From Dysgonamonadaceae bacterium (GTDB lineage: Bacteria; Bacteroidota; Bacteroidia; Bacteroidales; Azobacteroidaceae), in contig JAISKG010000132.1 of the NCBI GenBank assembly GCA_031261015.1, positions 1-6,743 of the forward strand: 6,743 nt of DNA, read 5' to 3'. Below, in pieces: positions 1 through 5,234 of this stretch. Each line of letters starts with the position of its first letter. Position 1 is the first letter of the stretch. The position numbers and the translations under genes are program-made. The notes beneath the pieces are model-generated. The model was not told the origin of the DNA. It saw only the letters and a program-made list of their open reading frames with translations, and made no database searches.

Positions 1-212
1 TTTCGCCTCAACTGCAACTTGACCTCATACGGCACAATGCCCAATATCCGCCTATTACAATAGAAGAAAAGCCCAATATACACGACCGTTTCCTTTTGAT
101 AGACAACGAAATATATCACATTGGCGCGTCATTAAAGGATCTGGGTAAAAAGCTGTTTGCCTTTTCAAAAATGGAAATGACGGCAGCAGAATTGTTGAGA
201 AATATTGTTTAA
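1..212 (+). CDS. ORF6N-type protein, C-terminal fragment (5' end outside window)
   Basis: An open frame runs in from the left edge (codons from position 3) to TAA at 210-212, giving 69 residues. The segment HDRFLLIDNEIYHIGASLKD followed by LGKKLFAFSKME resembles, from memory, the conserved C-terminal tail of Bacteroidota proteins annotated as ORF6N-domain proteins, whose N-terminal part is a phage-type DNA-binding domain of the KilA-N/Bro-N class. The HDRF-hydrophobic-IID...GAS pattern also looks like a degenerate phospholipase-D half-site with the usual HxK replaced, so a PLD-like fold is the alternative. The diagnostic N-terminal domain is outside the window, so the family call rests on the tail only. 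The cellular role of these proteins is not established. The stop is followed directly by a hairpin-rich intergenic stretch, and the next gene is another protein of presumed phage or mobile origin (RhuM family). Confidence 0.6.
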   Translation, partial: SPQLQLDLIRHNAQYPPITIEEKPNIHDRFLLIDNEIYHIGASLKDLGKKLFAFSKMEMTAAELLRNIV

Positions 213-330
213 AGACGTCAAAATGGATGATACATTTATTTAGTTGCTACGCTCGCGTTGGGCGTAATGTGCAAATAATGAATCGCTTCCGTTACGGCGA
301 ACGAAGGAAGTCCGACAGGACTTAACTATT

Positions 331-472
331 AATAACCCCGTGCAAGCCGAAGGCGCAGCTCGGGGGTACAGAGGCATACTCACTCTGTCGGAACTCCGTA
401 TAGGAGTTCAACCACTGCGTGGTTGAGGACAGGGGCAGGCATCTCTCACCCCGCATTGCATGCGGGGTTATT
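331..472. repeat. Multi-hairpin structure closed by a 10-bp outer stem
   Basis: AATAACCCCG at 331-340 is the exact reverse complement of CGGGGTTATT at 463-472. It encloses four consecutive smaller hairpins (346-354, 368-388, 391-409, 410-424). The outer arms compete with two local stems, 336-365 and 449-467, so two alternative folds are visible. This could be a structured RNA, a mobile palindromic repeat, or a recombination or termination structure. The arms are read directly; function is unknown and strand is undetermined. Confidence 0.55.
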
Positions 473-478
473 CACAGT

Positions 479-496
479 AAACGCCTATCGGCGTTT
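479..496. terminator. Possible terminator hairpin
   Basis: AAACGCC, loop TATC, GGCGTTT forms a perfect 7-bp stem whose 3' arm ends in a short T run (494-497). It could end transcription arriving from the left-hand gene or from the hairpin array. The T tract is short, and the hairpin is one of many here, so it may simply be another array member. Confidence 0.3.
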
Positions 497-538
497 TGCT
501 TTCCTATCATTGATGATTTCTTAATTGGTACGATTGCG

Positions 539-565
539 GATAATCATAAACCCGAAGGGTTGAAT
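539..565. repeat. Outer hairpin repeat, left copy
   Basis: The core is a perfect hairpin, AACCC-gaa-GGGTT (549-561). With its flanks (GATAATC on the left, GAAT on the right) it is an inverted copy of 2133-2157, apart from a 2-base gap and two substitutions. Those two substitutions fall at paired positions, so the stem is kept in both copies. Confidence 0.65.
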
Positions 566-576
566 GTGAATAACCT

Positions 577-622
577 CTGACCAAAAAGTCGGATATTCGT
601 CTCTGAGAATCGAATATTTGAA
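577..622 (+). repeat. Left 46-bp inverted terminal repeat
   Basis: It begins CTGACCAAAAAGTCGG and is the reverse complement of 1986-2031 with two mismatches. Inside it, ATATTCG (593-599) and CGAATAT (611-617) form a perfect 7-bp dyad around an 11-base spacer, a layout shared with many recombinase binding sites. Confidence 0.85.
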
Positions 623-667
623 TTTGTTCTCCGGTAGGTGTACGAATAAAAAAGCCTTGCTAGCATT

Positions 668-711
668 TGTTTGAAAATCGGCTGACCGACTAATTTTTTT
701 TCACTACTTTT
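668..711 (+). repeat. Left copy of flanking direct repeat
   Basis: It matches 1944-1986 in the same orientation, with one substitution and one extra T in the T tract (8 versus 7). Two modules are visible: CTGACCGACTAA (682-693) and a T tract followed by CACTAC (694-707). It sits 45 bases inside the left terminal repeat. Confidence 0.85.
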
Positions 712-712
712 G
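705..712 (+). promoter_or_regulatory. Possible -7 element for the rhuM-like gene
   Basis: TACTTTTG fits the Bacteroidetes -7 consensus TAnnTTTG. It lies at the right end of the left direct repeat, and the right copy breaks the match (TACTTTTT). A TTTG at 670-673 is too far upstream to be a good -33 box, so support is partial. Transcription from here would give a leader of about 155 bases containing TTGTTGTT/AACAACAA (717-749) and AGGGC/GCCCT (762-788). Confidence 0.35.
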
Positions 713-873
713 TCCATTGTTGTTTGTCTTTTTTGCGTCGTAACAACAAAAGTACAACGATAGGGCGAAACCGCAAGGAAGTAGCCCTTTTTCCCTATGT
801 TTTTAGTCGGTCAGTAGTGAAAAAAAAATCAAACTTCAAACAAAGATGTCCAACAGATTAAAAAAATACAGAG
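713..873 (+). other. Structured leader region of the rhuM-like gene
   Basis: No gene is present. Two nested stem candidates can be read: TTGTTGTT (717-724) with AACAACAA (742-749), and AGGGC (762-766) with GCCCT (784-788). Both lie inside the 12-bp stem formed by 682-693 and 803-814. The last 45 bases are A-rich, which is typical before Bacteroidota start codons; no Shine-Dalgarno site is obvious. Confidence 0.45.
803..827 (-). repeat. Inverted, half-swapped copy of the direct repeat
   Basis: TTAGTCGGTCAG (803-814) is the reverse complement of 682-693, and GTAGTGAAAAAAAA (814-827) is the reverse complement of 694-707. A simple inversion would put the GTAGTG half first; here the order is reversed. 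The four segments therefore lie as A, B, A', B', which gives crossing (pseudoknot-type) pairing or two mutually exclusive stems. Confidence 0.75.
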
Positions 874-1920
874 ATGAGTAAAGAGAAAATCAATAAACAG
901 GAAGAAATAGTAATCTATCAAACTGCCGATAATACACCTCAAATAGAAGTGCATTTGAGCGATGAAACGGTTTGGCTTTCGCAGCAACGAATTTCGGACT
1001 TGTTTCAAACTTCGCGCACCAATGTGGTGGAACATATCGACCACATTTACAAAGAGGGCGAATTGGACAAAGAGGCAACCTGTCGGAATTTCCGACAAGT
1101 TCGTTTGGAAGGCAACCGTCAGGTAGAAAGGGAGTTAATCTGTTTTAATCTTGACGTGATTTTGGCTGTCGGTTATCGTGTGCAGTCGCGCATTGCCACT
1201 ATTTTCAGAAAATGGGCTACGGCGCGGCTTCACGAATACATTGAAAAGGGCTTTACAATGGACGATAAGCGTCTGAAACAGGCAGGCGGCGGTGGTTATT
1301 GGAAAGAATTAATCGAACGGATTCGCGACATTCGCAGCAGCGAAAAGATTTTTTACCGTCAAGTGCTTGATATTTATGCCACAAGCATTGATTACGACCC
1401 TAAAAATGATATTTCCGTTGAATTTTTCAAAAAAGTTCAAAACAAAATTCATTATGCCGTTCACGGAAACACAGCTGCGGAAGTGATTTATAGTCGCGCC
1501 GATGCCGAAAAAGAATTTCTGGGATTGATGACTTTTGAAGGCAACCGTCCGCATTTGTCCGATGCCGTTGTTGCGAAAAATTATTTGTCCGAAAAAGAAC
1601 TTCGGGCGTTAAATCAGATTGTTTCTGGTTATCTCGACTTTGCGGAACGGCAAGCTGAACGCGAAAACCCGATGACAATGAAAGATTGGGCAACGCACCT
1701 TGATAATATTCTGACTTCTACAGGCGAAAAAGTGTTGAAAAATGCAGGCAAAATTTCGCACGAACAGGCAATGGAAAAAGCCAAAACAGAATACAAGAAA
1801 TATCAGCAAAAAACGCTTTCAGATGTGGAAACAGCGTATTTGGAAACAATAAAAATGATTGAAAAATCCGTAAAAGTTAATCTGGCTGACCGACAAAAGC
1901 GGCTCAAAATACTTGATTAA
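874..1920 (+). CDS. rhuM: RhuM-family protein
   Basis: This 348-residue protein is full length for the RhuM family (named from a Salmonella pathogenicity-island gene; molecular function not established). An N-terminal IVIYQTADN strand is followed by a helix-turn-helix-like segment at residues 33-64 (TVWLSQQRISDLF...IDHIYKEGEL), the family hallmark around 91-128 (FNLDVILAVGYRVQSR...FRKWATARLHEYIEKGF), then GGGGYWKELIERIRDIRSSE (138-157). The C-terminal half (about 185-348) has VQNKIHYAVHGNTAAEVI, a conserved AKNYLSEKEL, LDFAERQAER and MKDWATHLD. The N-terminal part suggests nucleic-acid binding related to phage anti-repressor domains, which is inference. ATG at 874 is chosen because family similarity starts just after it, and it is preceded by an A-rich stretch. 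It is the only gene inside the repeat-bounded unit and has no operon partner. It appears intact, with no frameshift. Confidence 0.9.
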   Translation: MSKEKINKQEEIVIYQTADNTPQIEVHLSDETVWLSQQRISDLFQTSRTNVVEHIDHIYKEGELDKEATCRNFRQVRLEGNRQVERELICFNLDVILAVGYRVQSRIATIFRKWATARLHEYIEKGFTMDDKRLKQAGGGGYWKELIERIRDIRSSEKIFYRQVLDIYATSIDYDPKNDISVEFFKKVQNKIHYAVHGNTAAEVIYSRADAEKEFLGLMTFEGNRPHLSDAVVAKNYLSEKELRALNQIVSGYLDFAERQAERENPMTMKDWATHLDNILTSTGEKVLKNAGKISHEQAMEKAKTEYKKYQQKTLSDVETAYLETIKMIEKSVKVNLADRQKRLKILD

Positions 1921-1937
1921 GCTTTTGGTACAAAGCT
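1920..1937 (+). terminator. Weak hairpin overlapping the rhuM-like stop codon
   Basis: AGCTTT (1920-1925) pairs with AAAGCT (1932-1937) around a 6-base loop, and the last base of the TAA stop is in the stem. No T run follows directly; the nearest T tract is at 1970-1976, inside the direct repeat. It is a possible but weak 3'-end structure. Confidence 0.3.
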
Positions 1938-1943
1938 ACTATA

Positions 1944-1986
1944 TGTTTGAAAATTGGCTGACCGACTAATTTTTTTCACTACTTTT
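1944..1986 (+). repeat. Right copy of flanking direct repeat
   Basis: This 43-base sequence begins TGTTTGAAAATTGGCTGACC and is nearly identical to 668-711. It lies 23 bases after the rhuM-like stop codon and runs directly into the right terminal repeat, unlike the left copy, which is separated from its terminal repeat. Confidence 0.85.
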
Positions 1987-2031
1987 TCAAATATTCGATT
2001 CTCAGAAACGAATGTCCGACTTTTTGGTCAG
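1986..2031 (-). repeat. Right 46-bp inverted terminal repeat
   Basis: It ends ...CGACTTTTTGGTCAG and pairs with 577-622 at 44 of 46 positions. The internal dyad is weaker here (ATTCG/CGAAT, 5 bp, extendable by one G-T wobble) because one of the two substitutions falls in its right arm. It abuts the right direct-repeat copy, sharing the base at 1986. Confidence 0.85.
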
Positions 2032-2183
2032 CCCCTCCGGGTGATTGGGTGGTCTGTGTATCTTTACCGTGCGCTTACGCACACGGCTACAAATAGGTCG
2101 GCGCTATGCGCCTTATTTTACTTAGTTGCTCTATTCAATCCTTCGGATTTGATTATCATATTTGGATTATCTGTAAATTTTAA
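2032..2183. other. Gene-free stretch with three hairpins
   Basis: No credible gene is present; an 80-codon open frame at 1954-2196 runs through the terminal repeats and hairpins and has no recognisable protein features. The visible structures are CC-GTGCG-ctta-CGCAC-a-CGG (2067-2086), GGCGC-tat-GCGCC (2100-2112) and AATCC-ttc-GGATT (2137-2149). These resemble the hairpins left of the rhuM unit, as if the unit sits inside one hairpin array. Confidence 0.6.
2133..2157. repeat. Outer hairpin repeat, right copy
   Basis: This is an inverted partner of 539-565. The hairpin AATCC-ttc-GGATT (2137-2149) replaces a C-G pair of the left copy with T-A, keeping the stem. It lies 101 bases outside the right terminal repeat, whereas the left copy lies 11 bases outside its own. 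Confidence 0.65.
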
Positions 2184-2215
2184 TTTGCCAATTTAAACGA
2201 AGTTATGTAACTTTG
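2184..2215 (+). promoter_or_regulatory. Promoter of the triple-tyrosine regulator gene
   Basis: TTTG (2184-2187) and TAACTTTG (2208-2215) match the Bacteroidetes -33 and -7 consensus with a 20-base spacer. Transcription would start near 2222, leaving a leader of only about 12 bases before the ATG at 2235. This is the best-formed promoter in the window. Confidence 0.75.
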
Positions 2216-2234
2216 TATTGAAAAACACTAACGA

Positions 2235-5138
2235 ATGAATCGAAAATTCTTTCTTGCCGTATTGAGTTGTTTCGTTTCCGTATCCGTTTGGGCTAACCAT
2301 CCGATGATTCGGAATTTTACGCGTGAGATCTATAAATCAGGTACGCAGAATTGGGGAATTACGCAGCAAAGTTCCAATATCATGTATTTCGCTAATAATG
2401 CGGGATTACTGGAATTTGACGGTAAAAACTGGCGAACTTATCCGGTCCGGAATGCAACCATCGTTCGCTCGGTATTGGCCGACGACGAGGTAATTTATGC
2501 CGGAGCAACCAATGAATTTGGCTATTACTCCAACAATGACAACGGTTTACTGCAATATTATTCTCTACGTGATTCCATTGCCGGCAATGTGACGGTCGGC
2601 GAGGTATGGCAAATTCATAAAGGGAAAGATGTCGTTTATTTTCAATCCGATAAATATGTATTTGAATACGATGGCCGGCATATCAAAACGCTCCCTTTTT
2701 TTGAAAAAATAAATACTTCGGCTTTTGTTTATGGAATTTTGTTCGTAGCCGGGGAAAAAAGCGGTCTTTGCATGTTGAACGGCGAGTTGTTTATTCCGGT
2801 TCCGGGCGCCGCGCAATTGCGTAATAAAGAAGTGTGTGCGATCCTGCCTTATACGAATCATCGTATTTTGTTGGTGACGAATTTTCACGGAGTTTATTTG
2901 TTTGACGGACACTCGATCCGGCCGTTTCAAACCGGAATAGAATCTTTTTTGGTCAAAAACCAGATTTTTTGCGCGGCGATTCATGGCGATGAAATTGTAT
3001 ATGGAACTGTGCAATGCGGTATTGTGATCCAAAATCTGAAAACGCGGACGGTTCGTTATGTGAATACATTTTCGGGTTTGCAAAACAATACGGTATTGAG
3101 TTTGGCTTACGACCGTGAATGCAATTTATGGTTGGGATTAGACAACGGTATTGATTATGTGGTTCGCAACACGCCGGTTTTCAATCTGTTCGGAACGAAT
3201 AACCGCTATGGCGCCGGCTATACTTCGTTTCTCAAGGACCAGACTTTGTATTTGGGCACTAATCAAGGATTGTATCAAACTTCGTATCCGCTGAAGAATA
3301 ATCCGGAGGATTTGTCGGTTTCTTTGGTCGATGGCATGCGCGGGCAAGTGTGGTTTCTCGGCGAAATCGATCAGACTTTATTTTGCGGCAGCGACCAGGG
3401 CTTGTTTGTCATTCAGCCCGGCGGAAATATCGAGAAAATCGAAGGCGTTTCGGGAACGTGGGTGGTAAAAAAGCTCCGCAATCATCCCGATTTGCTGTTG
3501 GGTTGCTCGTATCAATCGTTGTTTATCCTTCGGAAAGAAGATAACCGGTGGAAATTTTCGCATTATCTCAAGGGTGATTTTGAGGAAAGCAGCAATATGT
3601 TTGAACAGGACAACCGGGGAAATATCTGGTTTAGCCATTATCAGAAAGGCCTTTATCGCTTGGAATTGAACGATCGCGCGGACAGTATCGTGCACGTAGA
3701 ATTGTACGATAAAAGTAAGGGCTTGCCGACCAATTACAACAATACGTTTTATAAAGTGCGTGACGAATTGATTTTTTCCTCCGAAGACGGTTTTTTCAAA
3801 TACAATGCCACGAAAGACTTGATGGAAGCTAATGTTATGTGGGACAGCTTGTTTGTGAAGCCTCCCAATTCTATTCGCTTGAAAGAAAGTCCGACGGGCG
3901 ATGTATGGTGCGTTTCGGGTGCCTTTTTCGGCGTTGCCCGGCGGCAGCCCGACGGTAGTTATCAGATGGATTCGGTGACTTACCGGATGTTGCAACCTAA
4001 AATCATTCTGGGTTTTGAGCATTTCGATTTCGTTGATAAATCCAATGTGCTGGTCAGCACGGTGGATGGTTTTTCGTGGATCGATCTTCAGTATAAAGTA
4101 GAGAAAGAAGCTGTTTTTCAGGTCTTTATCCGTACGGTGACTGTTACGCAACAAAATGCGGGATCGACGCCTCTGCAAATTCAATTGGGAGGCGTTGGCT
4201 CCGGCCGGGGAAATGTTTTCAAGCGGCGGCAAAACTTTCTGCGATTTGAGTATGTCGCCCCGGTGTATTTGAATGAAGATTTTATTCAATATAGTTATAA
4301 ATTAGAGAATTACGACGAAAATTGGTCGGATTGGAGTTACGAGAATACGAAAGAATATACGATGTTGCCGAAAGGTCATTACAAATTTCTTGTCCGTGCC
4401 AAAAATACCTTAGATCAGAATGTAATGGAATGTTACTACGAATTTACGATTTTGCCGGCCTGGTATGAAACCAATTTTGCTTATGTCGTTTATGCTATTT
4501 TGCTGATTGCCTTACTGTTGGCTATTGCGGTTTTGTTGGATCGACGTTCGCAAAAAGCCGTGGTAAATATGAGGAAAACGAAAGAATTGGAAATGAAGGA
4601 GCAGAAAAAAAGCTACGAATTGAAAGTTCAGGACAAAGAAATCGAAATCACGGAATTGCAACAGCAACAATTGGAAGAGCAATTACAACATAAATCCTCG
4701 GAATTGGCAAACTCAGTGATGCACTTAGTCCGGAAAAACGAAATTTTGCAACATATATACGGAAAGTTAGATGGCATCCGGGTGGAAGTAAAGAAGGAGA
4801 AAAGCGCCACCGACCGGAAAGATATTGTACAGCAAATTTTCCAGATCGAACAAGATATTCAGGAAAATATTAAAGACGATGACAGTTGGAAACGTTTTGA
4901 AGCCAATTTCGATGTCGTTCACCACGATTATCTGAAACGCTTACTTACGATTTATCCCAATTTAAGCCAGCAAGACAGGCAATTTTGCGCTTGTTTGAAG
5001 CTGGGATTCTCCTCCAAAGATATTGCGGCGTTATTAAATATTACTTTGCGTAGTGTGGAAGCGATTCGGTATCGCTTGCGAAAGAAGATGGATTTGGATA
5101 AAGAAACGAGTTTGGCGGAGTTTTTGCAGGGGTTTTGA
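2235..5138 (+). CDS. Membrane-anchored Y_Y_Y sensor protein with LuxR-type HTH
   Basis: This 967-residue protein carries a signal peptide (1-20, likely cut at VWA-NH). A long extracytoplasmic beta-propeller region (about 30-620) follows, with repeats of the two-component-regulator-propeller kind such as CNLWLGLDNGIDYV (296-309), LYLGTNQGLYQTS (338-350) and RGNIWFSHYQKGLYRL (461-476). Next come a triple-tyrosine (Y_Y_Y) beta-sandwich (about 665-740: FIQYSYKLENYDENWSDWSY...), one membrane segment (about 748-768), a Gln/Glu/Lys-rich coiled coil (about 770-850), and a C-terminal LuxR/GerE-type helix-turn-helix (about 908-962; SSKDIAALLNITLRSVEAIR). No histidine kinase or receiver domain is present, so it is not a classical hybrid two-component system. 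Related Bacteroidota proteins are thought to sense periplasmic ligands and regulate transcription from the membrane. The ligand and target are unknown, and no SusC/SusD pair is adjacent. It has its own promoter and appears to be monocistronic. Confidence 0.9.
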   Translation: MNRKFFLAVLSCFVSVSVWANHPMIRNFTREIYKSGTQNWGITQQSSNIMYFANNAGLLEFDGKNWRTYPVRNATIVRSVLADDEVIYAGATNEFGYYSNNDNGLLQYYSLRDSIAGNVTVGEVWQIHKGKDVVYFQSDKYVFEYDGRHIKTLPFFEKINTSAFVYGILFVAGEKSGLCMLNGELFIPVPGAAQLRNKEVCAILPYTNHRILLVTNFHGVYLFDGHSIRPFQTGIESFLVKNQIFCAAIHGDEIVYGTVQCGIVIQNLKTRTVRYVNTFSGLQNNTVLSLAYDRECNLWLGLDNGIDYVVRNTPVFNLFGTNNRYGAGYTSFLKDQTLYLGTNQGLYQTSYPLKNNPEDLSVSLVDGMRGQVWFLGEIDQTLFCGSDQGLFVIQPGGNIEKIEGVSGTWVVKKLRNHPDLLLGCSYQSLFILRKEDNRWKFSHYLKGDFEESSNMFEQDNRGNIWFSHYQKGLYRLELNDRADSIVHVELYDKSKGLPTNYNNTFYKVRDELIFSSEDGFFKYNATKDLMEANVMWDSLFVKPPNSIRLKESPTGDVWCVSGAFFGVARRQPDGSYQMDSVTYRMLQPKIILGFEHFDFVDKSNVLVSTVDGFSWIDLQYKVEKEAVFQVFIRTVTVTQQNAGSTPLQIQLGGVGSGRGNVFKRRQNFLRFEYVAPVYLNEDFIQYSYKLENYDENWSDWSYENTKEYTMLPKGHYKFLVRAKNTLDQNVMECYYEFTILPAWYETNFAYVVYAILLIALLLAIAVLLDRRSQKAVVNMRKTKELEMKEQKKSYELKVQDKEIEITELQQQQLEEQLQHKSSELANSVMHLVRKNEILQHIYGKLDGIRVEVKKEKSATDRKDIVQQIFQIEQDIQENIKDDDSWKRFEANFDVVHHDYLKRLLTIYPNLSQQDRQFCACLKLGFSSKDIAALLNITLRSVEAIRYRLRKKMDLDKETSLAEFLQGF

Positions 5139-5234
5139 AAAGAGTTTTTTAATTATGCAAAAAGAATATTACTTTTTTAATGTATTGCTTCACAATAAAA
5201 TATAAAAAGTTACGGCAATTCCAATTTTTATTTT
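5139..5234. other. Intergenic space between convergent genes
   Basis: These 96 AT-rich bases separate the regulator's stop from the end of the minus-strand toxin gene. Two weak dyads, AAAAAG/CTTTTT (5159-5177) and TATTG/CAATA (5183-5197), could act as terminators, but neither has a GC-rich stem. Confidence 0.4.

Larger units (their letters stand above)
213..576. other. Gene-free, hairpin-dense intergenic stretch
   Basis: No credible coding frame is present. The stretch holds at least eight short near-contiguous dyads: AAGTCC/GGACTT (308-323), CCCCG-TGC with GCA-CGGGG around GCC-gaa-GGC (336-365), ACAGAG/CTCTGT (368-388), GAACTCC/GGAGTTC (391-409), AACCAC/GTGGTT (410-424), CCCCGCA/TGCGGGG (449-467), AAACGCC/GGCGTTT (479-496) and AACCC/GGGTT (549-561). 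All the listed arms are perfect apart from small bulges. Such runs are seen in intergenic regions of some Bacteroidota, but no named repeat family is recognised here. Confidence 0.75.
577..2031. mobile_element. Candidate rhuM-carrying element bounded by 46-bp inverted repeats
   Basis: The unit is 1,455 bp and consists of: inverted repeat (577-622), direct-repeat copy (668-711), structured leader with a rearranged repeat copy (803-827), the rhuM-like gene (874-1920), second direct-repeat copy (1944-1986), inverted repeat (1986-2031). The inverted repeats match at 44 of 46 positions and similarity stops abruptly at both outer edges. No target-site duplication is evident (left flank ends AACCT, right flank begins CCCCT). 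There is no DDE, HUH, serine or tyrosine recombinase gene inside. The layout suggests a small transposable or invertible cassette moved in trans, or one moved by an unrecognised mechanism. The repeats are observed; mobility is inferred. Confidence 0.6.

Noticed and set aside
331..496. Hairpin run as a CRISPR array
   Set aside because: The stems differ in sequence and there is no repeated unit with regular spacers; no cas-like gene is present.
213..576. Group II intron or retron RNA
   Set aside because: No domain V/VI-like hairpin motif can be seen and no reverse transcriptase is encoded in the window.
829..1098. 89-codon minus-strand frame opposite the start of the rhuM-like gene
   Set aside because: It lies antisense to a well-conserved coding region and its hydrophobic, Phe-rich sequence looks like a reverse-strand artefact.
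570..2040. Target-site duplication around the rhuM unit
   Set aside because: The flanking bases (AACCT on the left, CCCCT on the right) share too little at the exact junctions to call a duplication.
1954..2196. 80-codon plus-strand open frame after the rhuM-like gene
   Set aside because: It runs through the direct repeat, the terminal repeat and several hairpins, and the predicted protein has no recognisable family features.
3378..4289. 303-codon minus-strand frame inside the sensor gene
   Set aside because: It is fully antisense to the propeller/Y_Y_Y region, has no domain of its own and no promoter; it is a long chance frame.
5139..5234. Strong terminator between the sensor gene and the toxin gene
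   Set aside because: Only AT-rich weak dyads are present; none has a GC stem with a following T run.
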